The notes beneath the pieces are model-generated. The model was not told the origin of the DNA and ran no database searches. It was given only the letters and a program-made list of their open reading frames with translations. 64,000 bases of DNA from Alphaproteobacteria bacterium (lineage in GTDB: Bacteria; Pseudomonadota; Alphaproteobacteria; Rhodobacterales; Rhodobacteraceae): NCBI GenBank assembly GCA_030425145.1, contig JAUHVK010000012.1:1-64000 (forward strand). The letters are read 5' to 3'. The position numbers and the translations under genes are program-made. Within the stretch, counting starts at the first letter, position 1. Each line of letters starts with the position of its first letter. This document shows positions 42,225 to 51,671 of the stretch, piece after piece.

Positions 42225-43540
42225 TGGACCCGTTGTCTCTTGGCGCAATCGTCGCCATCGCCACAATCGTCGTCTTGTTTTCCGGGATTTCGGTTGCGTC
42301 CGGTCTGCTTGTTGTGGCCGCCGCGTTCCTGATCATCTTTGACGGGATGTCATCTATGAGCCTGATGCCCGAAGTATTCTTCGGCAAGCTCAACAATTTT
42401 GCGCTGCTTTCGATCCCGATGTTCATCATAATGGGCGCGGCAATCGCGTCCACCCGCGCAGGCGCGGATCTCTACGAAGCGCTGGAGCGCTGGATGACAC
42501 GCGTGCCGGGTGGGCTCGTTGTGTCCAATCTGGGGGCCTGTGCCCTGTTCTCGGCCATGAGCGGATCAAGCCCCGCAACCTGCGCCGCGATTGGCAAAAT
42601 GGGCATTCCGGAGATGCGCAAGCGTGGGTATCCGGACTCCGTCGCTGCAGGGTCGATTGCTGCGGGCGGGACGCTTGGCATCCTGATCCCCCCGTCGGTC
42701 ACGATGATCGTCTACGGCATCGCTACCGAAACCTCTATCGGTCGACTCTTTCTCGCGGGCGTGGTGCCCGGGCTGATGCTGGTCGGCCTGTTCATGGCGT
42801 GGTCGCTCTATTCGACGTGGAAGTCAGGCAACGCGCAGGTTCTTCGCGCGATGACCTACACATGGCGCGAGAAGATCGAGATTCTGCCGCGCGTCCTGCC
42901 GTTTCTCGCGATCATCCTCGGTGTGCTCTATGCCATGTATGGCGGTGTTGCGACGCCCTCGGAAACAGCTGCGGTTGGCGCGCTTCTGTGCCTCGTGATC
43001 GCCATGGTGATCTACCGGCTGTGGGATCCCCGTCAAATCTGGGTGGTGCTGCGTGACAGCACCAAAGAGTCGGTGATGATCCTGTTCATCATCGGTGCGG
43101 CGGGTGTCTTCAGCTATATGCTGTCGTCGCTCTTCATCACGCAGTCCATCGCTGAATGGATTGGTGGTCTCGATGCAAACCGCTGGGTGCTGATGGCGGC
43201 GATCAACGTCTTCCTTTTGGTTGCGGGTTTCTTCTTGCCGCCGGTGGCTGTCATCCTCATGGCGGCGCCGATCCTGTTGCCGATCATCACAACTGCCGGA
43301 TTCGACCCGATCTGGTTCGCGGTTGTGCTGACCATCAACATGGAAATTGGTCTGATCTCGCCGCCTGTGGGCCTCAATCTTTACGTGATCAACAGCATCG
43401 CACCTGACATCAAGCTAAAGACGATCCTCGTCGGATCGCTTCCTTATGTGGCCTGCATGGTAGTCGCGATTCTGCTTCTGTGCCTGTTGCCGGGTCTTGC
43501 ACTCTGGCTGCCGGACCTCGTGATGGGACCGGAGCTCTGA
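42221..43540 (+). CDS. TRAP transporter large permease, DctM family (malonate)
   Basis: This 439-residue membrane protein has DctM signatures ALFSAMSGSSPATCAAIGKMG and GGTLGILIPPSVTMIVYG, and the second-half LISPPVGLNLYVINS. About 12 helices are predicted. It imports the ligand of the receptor at 40583-41563 with sodium. Malonyl-CoA decarboxylase follows three bases after its stop, so import and use of malonate are on one message. Confidence 0.9.
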   Translation: MMDPLSLGAIVAIATIVVLFSGISVASGLLVVAAAFLIIFDGMSSMSLMPEVFFGKLNNFALLSIPMFIIMGAAIASTRAGADLYEALERWMTRVPGGLVVSNLGACALFSAMSGSSPATCAAIGKMGIPEMRKRGYPDSVAAGSIAAGGTLGILIPPSVTMIVYGIATETSIGRLFLAGVVPGLMLVGLFMAWSLYSTWKSGNAQVLRAMTYTWREKIEILPRVLPFLAIILGVLYAMYGGVATPSETAAVGALLCLVIAMVIYRLWDPRQIWVVLRDSTKESVMILFIIGAAGVFSYMLSSLFITQSIAEWIGGLDANRWVLMAAINVFLLVAGFFLPPVAVILMAAPILLPIITTAGFDPIWFAVVLTINMEIGLISPPVGLNLYVINSIAPDIKLKTILVGSLPYVACMVVAILLLCLLPGLALWLPDLVMGPEL

Positions 43541-43543
43541 TCC

Positions 43544-44785
43544 ATGCTGAGCGAGCTTCTCTCCACCGTTTTCGAGCGGCGAACCCGGTACTGGCGAACC
43601 GGGCGCCGTGACGGGCGGCCTCTGCCGGAGTTGACGGCAGAGTTGCGCGGGGCGCAGGGCGAGAGCTCGGGGCTGGCTTTGGCGCGGTCGATCCTCGATC
43701 GCTACGAAGAGCTTGATGATGACGGACGGCTCGAATTTTTCAGGCATCTCTCGGAAGAGATGACTATTGAGCCGGATGCAGTGCGTCAGGCGCTTGCGGC
43801 ATATGAGGAAAAGGAAACGCGCATTTCCTATCGCGCCTTGATGGAGGCCACCGAGCCGCCGCGCCAAGAGTTGATCCGACGATTGAATCAAGTGCCCGGA
43901 GCAACGCAGGCTCTGGTCCGGATGCGGGCCGATCTGATCCGGCTTGGCCGTAACGATGACGCGCTGCAAGCCTTGGACCTCGACTTCCGGCACCTCTTCT
44001 CAAGCTGGTTCAATCGCGGTTTCCTTGTTCTCAGACCGATCAATTGGGAAAGTCCCGCACATATCCTAGAAAAGATCATCGCCTATGAAGCGGTGCATGC
44101 AATCGATAGCTGGGATGACCTGCGACGACGTCTTCAGCCGAGTGATCGTCGGTGCTTTGCATTCTTTCATCCAGCCATGCCGGATGAGCCCCTTATTTTC
44201 GTTGAAGTGGCGCTGACACGCGGGATTGCGCGATCGGTTCAAAAGCTGCTTGCCGAAGGAAGCGACAGACTGGCTGAAGAGGATGCGGACACAGCGGTGT
44301 TCTATTCAATCTCCAATTGCCAGGCGGGGCTTGCCGGAATTTCCTTTGGAAATTCCTTGATCAAGCAGGTCGCTGCGGACCTGTCGGTCGAACTTCCGTG
44401 GCTGAAGACCTTTGTCACGCTGTCTCCCATCCCCGGTCTGATGAAGTGGGTGCAGTCCAAAGACCTGTCTCCAGAGGTCGGTAATGCCGCCGAGATGAGC
44501 AAGCTTGCTGCGGCTTATCTTCTGAACGCTAAGAAGCCGGGCGGGATGCCGCTCGATCCGGTGGCGCGATTCCATCTGGGGAACGGCGCTTCGGTGCACC
44601 AGATCAACCCCGATGCCGACACGTCCGAAAAGGGGCAATCGCAGTCGGCGGGTGTGATGGTCAATTATCTCTACGACTTGTCCAAGGTCGTTCAGAACCA
44701 TGAACTATTCGCGACCGGGCATAAGGTCGCCGCCTCGTCCGAGGTGCGCAGTCTCGCAGCTGAGGCCAAGAAGGCGCTGACATAG
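43544..44785 (+). CDS. matA: Malonyl-CoA decarboxylase (MatA)
   Basis: This 413-residue enzyme converts malonyl-CoA to acetyl-CoA and CO2. An N-terminal helical domain (about 1-150) is followed by the GNAT-like catalytic domain. Family segments are FFHPAMPDEPLIFVEVALTRG, the active-site serine region YSISNCQAGLAGISFGNSLIK and the catalytic histidine in ARFHLGNGA. It works with malonyl-CoA synthetase, encoded 17 bases downstream, to feed malonate into acetyl-CoA metabolism. It is a single chain of the MLYCD type, not the biotin- or ACP-dependent Mdc complex. Confidence 0.92.
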   Translation: MLSELLSTVFERRTRYWRTGRRDGRPLPELTAELRGAQGESSGLALARSILDRYEELDDDGRLEFFRHLSEEMTIEPDAVRQALAAYEEKETRISYRALMEATEPPRQELIRRLNQVPGATQALVRMRADLIRLGRNDDALQALDLDFRHLFSSWFNRGFLVLRPINWESPAHILEKIIAYEAVHAIDSWDDLRRRLQPSDRRCFAFFHPAMPDEPLIFVEVALTRGIARSVQKLLAEGSDRLAEEDADTAVFYSISNCQAGLAGISFGNSLIKQVAADLSVELPWLKTFVTLSPIPGLMKWVQSKDLSPEVGNAAEMSKLAAAYLLNAKKPGGMPLDPVARFHLGNGASVHQINPDADTSEKGQSQSAGVMVNYLYDLSKVVQNHELFATGHKVAASSEVRSLAAEAKKALT

Positions 44786-44802
44786 CAGCCTAGGAGGATA
44801 TG

Positions 44803-46320
44803 ATGTCGAACCCCCTCTACGATACACTTTTTGCGCCCCATGCGGCGCGTGAAGATGCGTTCCTTCGTCTTGCCACTGGCTATGAGATTTCTTTTCGCGA
44901 TTTTCTGGCTCTTGCGGCGCAATATGCACATGTCCTTGTCGAAATCGGTTTGAAACCGGGTGATCGGCTGGCAGCTCAAGTTGAAAAATCGCCAGAAGCG
45001 CTGGCGCTCTACGCGGCTTGCGTTCAGTCGGGTGTCATCGTCCTTCCGTTGAACACCGCCTATACCGTGGAAGAGCTGCGCTATTTTATCGAGAATAGCG
45101 GCGCACGCCTTCTTGTTTGCGATCCCAAGGCAGAGGGCGGTCTATCGCAGATGGCCAACGATTGCGGTGCGCAAGTTCTAACAGTGGGTGCGGATGGTCG
45201 GGGCACACTTGTCGATGTCGCGACAGGAAAACCCGAGACCTTCGATACTGTCTCACGAAGCGAGGACGATCTGGCCGCGTTTCTATACACGTCGGGGACG
45301 ACGGGCCGTTCCAAGGGGGCGATGCTCACGCAAGGCAATCTTCTGTCCAACGCCCGAACGCTGGTCGATGTGTGGCGATTTTCGAAAGATGATGTGCTGC
45401 TGCACGCGCTGCCAATCTTTCATACGCACGGGCTTTTCGTCGCCACGAACATTTGCCTCGTCTCGGGGGCATCGATGGTCTTCTTGCCGAAATTCGACGT
45501 AGATTGGATGATCGACATGATGCCCCAAGCGACCACGATGATGGGCGTGCCCACCTTCTACACACGTCTGCTGGATGATCCGCGTCTGACACGTGAACTG
45601 ACAGCACATATGCGCTTGTTCGTGTCCGGAAGTGCGCCACTGCTGGCCGAAACGCATACGCGTTTTGAACAGAAAACCGGCCATCGCATCCTCGAACGCT
45701 ATGGCATGACCGAGACCAACATGAACACTTCCAACCCGTATGACGGGGATCGGCGCGCCGGAACTGTTGGGTATCCTCTTCCCGGAGTGGAGGTCAAAAT
45801 CACCGACCCAGAGACGGGCGCCGTGCTGGCTCAGGGTGATGTTGGCCAGATCGAAGTGCGTGGCCCCAACGTGTTCAAAGGCTACTGGCAAATGCCGGAA
45901 AAGACTGCCGCAGAGCTGCGCGAAGACGGGTTCTTCATCACGGGCGATCTTGGGCGGTTCGACGAAGACGGATACCTGCACATTGTTGGTCGCGACAAAG
46001 ATCTGATCATTTCGGGCGGGTACAACATCTACCCAAAGGAAATCGAGGTCTTGCTGGACGAGCAGACCGGCGTTCTGGAATCCGCCGTTGTCGGCGTGCC
46101 GCATACGGATTTCGGGGAGACACCTGTCGCTCTGATCGTTCCTGAACCCGGTGCCACTCCGGACACGGATGTGCTGGCGGAACAGGTGCGGAAAGATCTC
46201 GCCCGGTACAAACATCCGCGAGCGTATTTCATCGTCGACAGCCTGCCGAGAAACACAATGGGCAAGGTTCAGAAGAACATCCTAAGGGAACGCTACAAGG
46301 ACACCTTTGAGCCTGCCTGA
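44803..46320 (+). CDS. matB: Malonyl-CoA synthetase (MatB)
   Basis: This 505-residue acyl-adenylate-forming enzyme activates malonate with ATP and CoA. The AMP-binding P-loop is YTSGTTGRSKGAML. Further motifs are ERYGMTE, TGDLGRFDEDGYL and GGYNIYPKEIE, and the adenylation lysine is in PRNTMGKVQKN. Two ATG codons follow AGGAGG; the second (44803) has the better spacing. It completes the mat operon. The close match to rhizobial MatB makes malonate more likely than a related dicarboxylate. Confidence 0.9.
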   Translation: MSNPLYDTLFAPHAAREDAFLRLATGYEISFRDFLALAAQYAHVLVEIGLKPGDRLAAQVEKSPEALALYAACVQSGVIVLPLNTAYTVEELRYFIENSGARLLVCDPKAEGGLSQMANDCGAQVLTVGADGRGTLVDVATGKPETFDTVSRSEDDLAAFLYTSGTTGRSKGAMLTQGNLLSNARTLVDVWRFSKDDVLLHALPIFHTHGLFVATNICLVSGASMVFLPKFDVDWMIDMMPQATTMMGVPTFYTRLLDDPRLTRELTAHMRLFVSGSAPLLAETHTRFEQKTGHRILERYGMTETNMNTSNPYDGDRRAGTVGYPLPGVEVKITDPETGAVLAQGDVGQIEVRGPNVFKGYWQMPEKTAAELREDGFFITGDLGRFDEDGYLHIVGRDKDLIISGGYNIYPKEIEVLLDEQTGVLESAVVGVPHTDFGETPVALIVPEPGATPDTDVLAEQVRKDLARYKHPRAYFIVDSLPRNTMGKVQKNILRERYKDTFEPA

Positions 46321-46360
46321 AGTGTGTTGACCGCTGGTCTTTTGCATGGTCCGAAATCAG

Positions 46361-46377
46361 CTCGGTCCTCGACCGAG
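46361..46377. terminator. Short hairpin at the matB/AEC convergent junction
   Basis: CTCGGT and ACCGAG pair around CCTCG in the 118-base gap between the converging genes. It is short and has no T-run, so it is only a weak terminator candidate. Nothing else was recognised in the gap. Confidence 0.3.
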
Positions 46378-46438
46378 GTCCGCTATTCGGCGTGAGCCTT
46401 TAGCATCTTTGTCATTCGGCAATTTCTGACTGATCGCC

Positions 46439-47386
46439 TCAGTTCAGGGTAATCGCCAACACGACGCTCACCGTCACAAATGACACTGCGGTCATCACGA
46501 GCATGGCCAATGACGCAGCTTTTTGTTCGCCGTAATTTTGCGCGAGGATCGGGTAGATTGCCATGACTGGCGTGGAGGCAAGGACAATTGCGGCCGCGAT
46601 CAATCGCTCGTCTTCCACTCCGAAACCAATGAGGGACAAGCCGTACAGGCTTACTCCAACTGCGAGCGGGTGAAGAATTAACTTACCCGTCGTGATCCTG
46701 AACACCGCTGTCTTGAACTCACGAAGCGGTAAGCTTGCAAGAGTGCCGCCGATCACCGCGAGCGAGACTGCGGCGCTTGCCGATGCGAACATGTCGATTG
46801 GTCTCGAAATGATCGACGGCAAGGTAAGCCCCGATGCCGAAATTCCCAAGCCCAGAACAAGGGCGATGACAATAGGGTTGCGCGCGAGCCGCTTGGAAAT
46901 TGTCCGAACAGTGTCAGTACCTTTTGCGCCGTTTGTGCGAGAATACTCCGCCAAGATCAGAACCAGCGGGATCATGACGAGGTTCTCAACAATCATGTTG
47001 AGCGCGAGCGCATTGGAGGCCACATCCGGCAGCGCAATCAGAAGGATCGGAAACCCGATAAAGCCGCTGTTTGCACAGGACATTCCCATGGCGCTGAATG
47101 TGCTTGCGGCGGCGGTTTCGCCTGCGATGCGACGGGACCAGAGGTAGCCAGCCCAAAAGACAGACAATGATCCGATAAGGACGGCACCGAGGTAACCGAT
47201 ATTTGCAAATTCACTGATCGGCTGCGTCGACACCGCCCGCAAGATCAACGCCGGCAACGCGAAGTTGACCACGAACTTGCCGAGGGTTTGCATCTCGGCA
47301 GATGAGAATGGCCCAACGCGGACCGCCAGAAATCCTGCCGCCATCACAACAAAGACCGTGCCGGTGATCGACAGGATATCTAGCAT
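46439..47386 (-). CDS. AEC-family (auxin efflux carrier-type) transporter
   Basis: This 315-residue protein has about ten predicted membrane helices and the AEC/Mem_trans layout. The segment NSGFIGFPILLIALP in the first half is typical, with inner-repeat similarity in the second half (ILASTPVMAIYPILAQNYG). Relatives include MdcF, a malonate carrier, and exporters of organic acids. It is 37 bases after quiC on the same strand, so it may be the last gene of the tct-aroE-quiC operon. The malonate operon converges on it, so a malonate role cannot be excluded, but its orientation argues against it. Confidence 0.83.
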   Translation of the reverse strand: MLDILSITGTVFVVMAAGFLAVRVGPFSSAEMQTLGKFVVNFALPALILRAVSTQPISEFANIGYLGAVLIGSLSVFWAGYLWSRRIAGETAAASTFSAMGMSCANSGFIGFPILLIALPDVASNALALNMIVENLVMIPLVLILAEYSRTNGAKGTDTVRTISKRLARNPIVIALVLGLGISASGLTLPSIISRPIDMFASASAAVSLAVIGGTLASLPLREFKTAVFRITTGKLILHPLAVGVSLYGLSLIGFGVEDERLIAAAIVLASTPVMAIYPILAQNYGEQKAASLAMLVMTAVSFVTVSVVLAITLN

Positions 47387-47423
47387 GTCTCGCTCTTTCT
47401 ATTCTGGCGTCGTGGCTTCGGAC

Positions 47424-49313
47424 CTACCGCCGTGGCATACCTTTGGGGCGCATCAGCCGTTTCTGTGCGGCGATACGGAACGGTGCATTCGGTGCACCAT
47501 ATCCGTCGTAGTCTCCGATCCGTTGAACGATCTCGAAGAACAGGCCACCCCCAAAGGGTCGGCTGTAGAACTGATAAAATGCCCCATCCGCGTCTTCATC
47601 ATAGAGGATACTGAGATCTTTCATCTGGCCGAGTTGGTCGGTCTCTAGCCCGAATCGCGCTTGCAGGTCGTTATAGTAGTTGCCTGTCATTGGAAGCGGC
47701 TCGAAGCCGTGTGCGGCCATGTGGCGAGCGGTCGCAAAGATATCGTCTGTTGCAAAGGCAACGTGCTGCACCGCGCCCCCAAAGCTTTCTGCCAGAAAGC
47801 TGCCGGCAAGTGTGCGATGCGTTTCCGCGCCATTGAGCGTGATCCTCGCCCCTCCGTCGCGCGTCTTAATGGCCTGACTGCGCACCAGCCCGTCCGGATC
47901 AATCACGTCAACCATTGGCGTGCGATGCATGTCAAAGATGGACGTGTAGAAAAGCGACCAACTCAGCATCTCATCGTAATTCATGGTCTCTGCCACGTGA
48001 TCGATCCTGCGAAGACCTGCTCCCGTCACCGGTTTGTCCGTCGATTTGGTAAATTCGACCGACCAAACATCCGACAAGCCGCTCTGGTCGTCGATGAAAT
48101 GCATGACACTTCCGCCGACGCTGCGAATTGCCGGGATGTCCATTTCTCCCGGCCCGACCGGTTGATCAAATGTGGCCGCGCCCAAGGCGGTGGCACGGTG
48201 CGAGGTTGCCGCAGCGTTACCGACATTCAGACCGACATCGCAGATCGTTGTTCCTTGGGTGACATAGGCGGAATGCGCAAAGCCATTTGTCTCTTGGTTC
48301 AGAACAACGTGGATATCGCCCTGTTTCCAAAGCGCGACGTTCTTGGAGATGTGATCACCGGCATGGGCGAAACCCATGGATTTGAGAAGCTGCGCGAGCG
48401 CCGTGGCTTCCTCTCCGCTCGTCGCAAATTCGATGAATTCCACACCTTCGACGGTGACGCGTTCCGGGATTGAAGGAACCTCGATCTTGATGTCCGGCTC
48501 TGCCCTCTTCACGTCGTCCATCAAGGCGACAAGCGAACGATAACCGTCGCGCGCCAATCCCTCAGGGTGTCCGCCCCGGAATTGATCGTTGAAGATCTCA
48601 AGGCTGATTGGGCCGTCATAGCCCGTGGCTGCGACGGCCTGCATGAATTCGGTAACCGCAAGATCGCCCTCGCCGGGCATGTTGCGGAAGTGGCGGGACC
48701 AATAAAGGAAATCCATGTCGATCAGCGGAGCATCCGCCAATTGCACAAAGAAGATTTTGTCGCTGGGAATGCGGCGAATGGTGTTCGGGTCGATCTTTCG
48801 CGCCAGAGTGTGAAAGCTATCGAGGATCAACCCGATATTCGGATGATCGGCCCGACGTACGATTTCCCATGCGTCCCGGTGATCGTTGACGTGCCGCCCC
48901 CAAGCCAAAGCTTCGTAGCCGACGCGCAGATTGCGTTCGGCCGCGATCTGCCCGAGTTCGTTGAAATCGTCCGCGGCGCGATCGATGCCGCCCAGAGAGT
49001 CAGGCCGGGTCGATGAGCAAACCAGAATGAGGTCAGTCCCCAGCTCCACCATCGTGTCGAACTTGTACTTGGCACGGTCAAAGGCGCGCGTGCGAGCGTC
49101 GCCTGTTAGTCCCTCGAAATCGCGAAAGGGTTGGAACAACGTGATTTCCAACCCGTGGTCTCGGATCATGTTTCCGATCTCGCGCGGCGTGCCGGTATCG
49201 GCAATGAAATCCTGCTCGAAAATCTCGATCCCGTCGAAGCCGACCTTGGCAATTGCGTCGAGCTTTTCGCGTAGGTTGCCAGAGATCGAAACGGTGGCGA
49301 TTGAAGTTTTCAT
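47424..49313 (-). CDS. quiC: 3-dehydroshikimate dehydratase, two-domain QuiC/QsuB type
   Basis: The 629-residue protein joins a TIM-barrel dehydroshikimate dehydratase (about 1-275) to a two-module VOC domain like 4-hydroxyphenylpyruvate dioxygenase (about 290-600). Barrel metal ligands are visible as Glu in YEALAWG, Asp in LDSFH, Gln in VQLADAP and Glu in SLEIFND. In the VOC part the HPPD-type triad is also present (H in RIDHVAE, H in VQHVAFA, E in FFEIVQR). The enzyme converts 3-dehydroshikimate to protocatechuate. It overlaps aroE by four bases. Protocatechuate could then enter a ring-cleavage route such as galBCD serves. Confidence 0.9.
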   Translation of the reverse strand: MKTSIATVSISGNLREKLDAIAKVGFDGIEIFEQDFIADTGTPREIGNMIRDHGLEITLFQPFRDFEGLTGDARTRAFDRAKYKFDTMVELGTDLILVCSSTRPDSLGGIDRAADDFNELGQIAAERNLRVGYEALAWGRHVNDHRDAWEIVRRADHPNIGLILDSFHTLARKIDPNTIRRIPSDKIFFVQLADAPLIDMDFLYWSRHFRNMPGEGDLAVTEFMQAVAATGYDGPISLEIFNDQFRGGHPEGLARDGYRSLVALMDDVKRAEPDIKIEVPSIPERVTVEGVEFIEFATSGEEATALAQLLKSMGFAHAGDHISKNVALWKQGDIHVVLNQETNGFAHSAYVTQGTTICDVGLNVGNAAATSHRATALGAATFDQPVGPGEMDIPAIRSVGGSVMHFIDDQSGLSDVWSVEFTKSTDKPVTGAGLRRIDHVAETMNYDEMLSWSLFYTSIFDMHRTPMVDVIDPDGLVRSQAIKTRDGGARITLNGAETHRTLAGSFLAESFGGAVQHVAFATDDIFATARHMAAHGFEPLPMTGNYYNDLQARFGLETDQLGQMKDLSILYDEDADGAFYQFYSRPFGGGLFFEIVQRIGDYDGYGAPNAPFRIAAQKRLMRPKGMPRR

Positions 49314-50161
49314 GCTGCCTCTCCCTGATTGAGCAAGTCAGCGCGGAGGCGCGCCTCGTCCAGCGGCAGGCCGGAAAAATGCGCCCAGGCATGGACCCCC
49401 TGAAAGAAGAACAATTCGTAACCGGAAATGATCTTCAAGCCTTCAGCCGCGGCGTCTTGCAGGAATTGCGTGTCGGCGGGCGTGTACACCGCGTCAAACA
49501 CCCATTCCGCCCCGGCCATCGCGTCTCGTGGCAGCGGGGTTCCGCCATACCCGACCATCCCGACGGGTGTGCCGTTGAGGATACCCGTTGCGCCCGAAGC
49601 GGCCTCGACAGCATCTGTATAGACGACAACCTGTGGTGCGTTGGGCGCAGCACGAAGGTCGACGGCGAGAGCCTGTGCTTTTTCCTCGTCCCTGTCGATA
49701 AGACGGATTTCGCTTGCACCAAGCGAAACAAGTCCGAAGGCAAGCGCCCGACCCACGCCACCTGTTCCGATCAAACAGGCAACGCCCGGAGCCGTTTGCC
49801 CCCTTACGCCACGATACCCGGCGATGAACCCGGTATAGTCCGTATTCTGACCTTGCGGGCCGTCCGCCTCGAACAGCACGGTGTTGACGGCTCCGATCGC
49901 GCGGACGAGTGGATCTGCGATAGCGACCTTCTTTGCGGCCAGTTCCTTGTAGGGATAGGTCACATTGATGCCCCGGTAACCGCGCCCGGCACAGGCGTCG
50001 AACACTGTGTCGAAGTCTTCTCCCAGGTCCTTAGGGATCAGGCGGTCATATTGAACCGCAAGCCCGTTCTGAGCGCCGGCCAAGCGGTGTAAAAGCGGCG
50101 ATTTCGAGCGCGCGATATTATCACCGATAAGACCGAGTTTCAGAGTTGGTGTATCACTCAT
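49310..50161 (-). CDS. aroE: Shikimate/quinate 5-dehydrogenase, AroE family, NAD-type
   Basis: This 283-residue protein has the AroE substrate site (S19 and S21, K72 in NVTYPYK, D108 in GQNTDYTG) and the nucleotide motif GTGGVG. After the second strand the chain reads L-I-D-R-D-E rather than the NRT-x-R of NADP enzymes. An acidic residue there is the mark of NAD-dependent catabolic quinate/shikimate dehydrogenases such as Corynebacterium QsuD. The start at 50161 drops 22 extra N-terminal residues that lack a ribosome-binding site. It lies between tctA and quiC and would oxidise shikimate to 3-dehydroshikimate, or quinate to 3-dehydroquinate. Confidence 0.88.
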   Translation of the reverse strand: MSDTPTLKLGLIGDNIARSKSPLLHRLAGAQNGLAVQYDRLIPKDLGEDFDTVFDACAGRGYRGINVTYPYKELAAKKVAIADPLVRAIGAVNTVLFEADGPQGQNTDYTGFIAGYRGVRGQTAPGVACLIGTGGVGRALAFGLVSLGASEIRLIDRDEEKAQALAVDLRAAPNAPQVVVYTDAVEAASGATGILNGTPVGMVGYGGTPLPRDAMAGAEWVFDAVYTPADTQFLQDAAAEGLKIISGYELFFFQGVHAWAHFSGLPLDEARLRADLLNQGEAA

Positions 50162-51671
50162 GTCCTTGGCCTTTCTCGCCGAAGATGCGCCCCTTGGCCT
50201 TGGTCCAGAGCGGGGTTTGAGAAACAAAAATCAGGATCACCGAAACGAACAGAACCAGCGAAAGCGGGCTGGAGAAAATGCCGGAGAAAAAGCGCCCAAG
50301 GTCTTCCTGCTCCGAGATGATCGCCCTTCGCCAGTTGTCATCCAGCAGACGGGACAGGATCACGCCAAGGATCACAGGCCCAAGCGGATAGCCGTAGTGC
50401 CGCATGAAATATCCAAAGACGCCGAAGCCAAGCATCCAATAGACATCGGTAATTGAGTTGTTGACGGCATAGGCCCCGACGATCGACAGGAGCATGATCA
50501 GCGGGATAAGCACAGCACGCGGCATCTCGACGATCCGGGTGAAAAGCTTGATTCCGGTCAGGCCGAAGATCAGCATGAAGAAGTTGGCCATGACAAGGCA
50601 ACCGACGATGAACCAGAACATATCTGGCTGATCAATCATCAGCATCGGCCCCGGATTGAGGCCGTGGATGAACAGCGCGCCGATCATGATCGCAGTTACC
50701 GCATCGCCTGGAATTCCAAGCGTCATCATGGGAATGAAGGCCCCGCCGACAGCAGCGTTGTTCGCCGTTTCAGGCGCCACGAGCCCTTCTATCGCACCAT
50801 CGCCGAAAGGACGTTCGGGCTTCTTGGTCACGCGCTTTGCATGGTCGTACGCCATGAGTGCTGCGATATCGCCACCGGTGCCCGGCAGGGCGCCAATGAT
50901 GACGCCGATAGACGACGTCTGAAGGGACAGCGGCAGGTGTTTTTTAACTGTGGCCAGCGACGGCACGATACGGCTGATCTTCTGGCGGACAGAATTTTTG
51001 TTAACGTGGTGAAGCTGCAATAGCGCCTCGGACACACCGAACATCCCGATCATGACGGCGATAAACGAAATGCCGCCTTCAAGCAGTTGGAAGTCGAATG
51101 TGAAACGTTCAGCAAAGGTCAGGGGGTCACGTCCCACCGCACCGATGGCGATGCCGAGCGCACCTGCAAAGATGCCTTTGACCAGCGATCCCTGACTGAG
51201 TGAGCCGACCAGAAGAATGCCGAGGATTGCGAGCAGCATGTAGTCGCGCGGTTGAAATTTCAGCGCGAAATCCGACACCCACGGTGCGGCCACTGCAAGA
51301 ACGCCGATGCCGACAAAGCCGCCGATAAAGGACATGACCGTGGTTACACCGATCGCCGTCCCGGCCTCACCGCGTTTGGCCATGGGATAGCCGTCCAAGG
51401 CCGTGGCAATCGCCGACGGCGCGCCAGGGATATTGAGCAAGATCGCCGTGCGCGACCCGCCATAGACCCCGCCCATATAGATCCCGATCATCAACGAGAT
51501 GGCCGGGTAGACATCCCAGGAAAACGTGAAGGAGATCAGGATTGATACGGCCATGGTGACCGACAAGCCCGGTATTGCGCCCACATAGACGCCAGCGAAC
51601 GTGCCCACGCCGACTAGCAGCAATAACTCAGGTTGCGTGAAAACTGTCAGGAAATCCATGAATGCGGTCAC
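50154..51671 (-). CDS. tctA: Tripartite tricarboxylate transporter large permease TctA
   Basis: This 505-residue membrane protein has about 12 predicted helices and TctA signatures GVYVGAIPGLSVTMAVSILI, GGVYGGSRTAILLNIPGAP and GALPGTGGDIAALMAYDHAK. With TctB and the TctC receptor it forms a proton- or sodium-linked importer for organic acids. It overlaps tctB and aroE by four and eight bases. The ligand is inferred to be shikimate- or quinate-like from the downstream enzymes; citrate is the classical ligand of the family. Confidence 0.92.
   Translation of the reverse strand: MTAFMDFLTVFTQPELLLLVGVGTFAGVYVGAIPGLSVTMAVSILISFTFSWDVYPAISLMIGIYMGGVYGGSRTAILLNIPGAPSAIATALDGYPMAKRGEAGTAIGVTTVMSFIGGFVGIGVLAVAAPWVSDFALKFQPRDYMLLAILGILLVGSLSQGSLVKGIFAGALGIAIGAVGRDPLTFAERFTFDFQLLEGGISFIAVMIGMFGVSEALLQLHHVNKNSVRQKISRIVPSLATVKKHLPLSLQTSSIGVIIGALPGTGGDIAALMAYDHAKRVTKKPERPFGDGAIEGLVAPETANNAAVGGAFIPMMTLGIPGDAVTAIMIGALFIHGLNPGPMLMIDQPDMFWFIVGCLVMANFFMLIFGLTGIKLFTRIVEMPRAVLIPLIMLLSIVGAYAVNNSITDVYWMLGFGVFGYFMRHYGYPLGPVILGVILSRLLDDNWRRAIISEQEDLGRFFSGIFSSPLSLVLFVSVILIFVSQTPLWTKAKGRIFGEKGQGHE

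Noticed and set aside
46439..47386. AEC transporter as part of the malonate operon (MdcF-like)
   Set aside because: It is on the opposite strand and converges with matB, while a TRAP system is already in the mat operon; the quiC operon is the better home.
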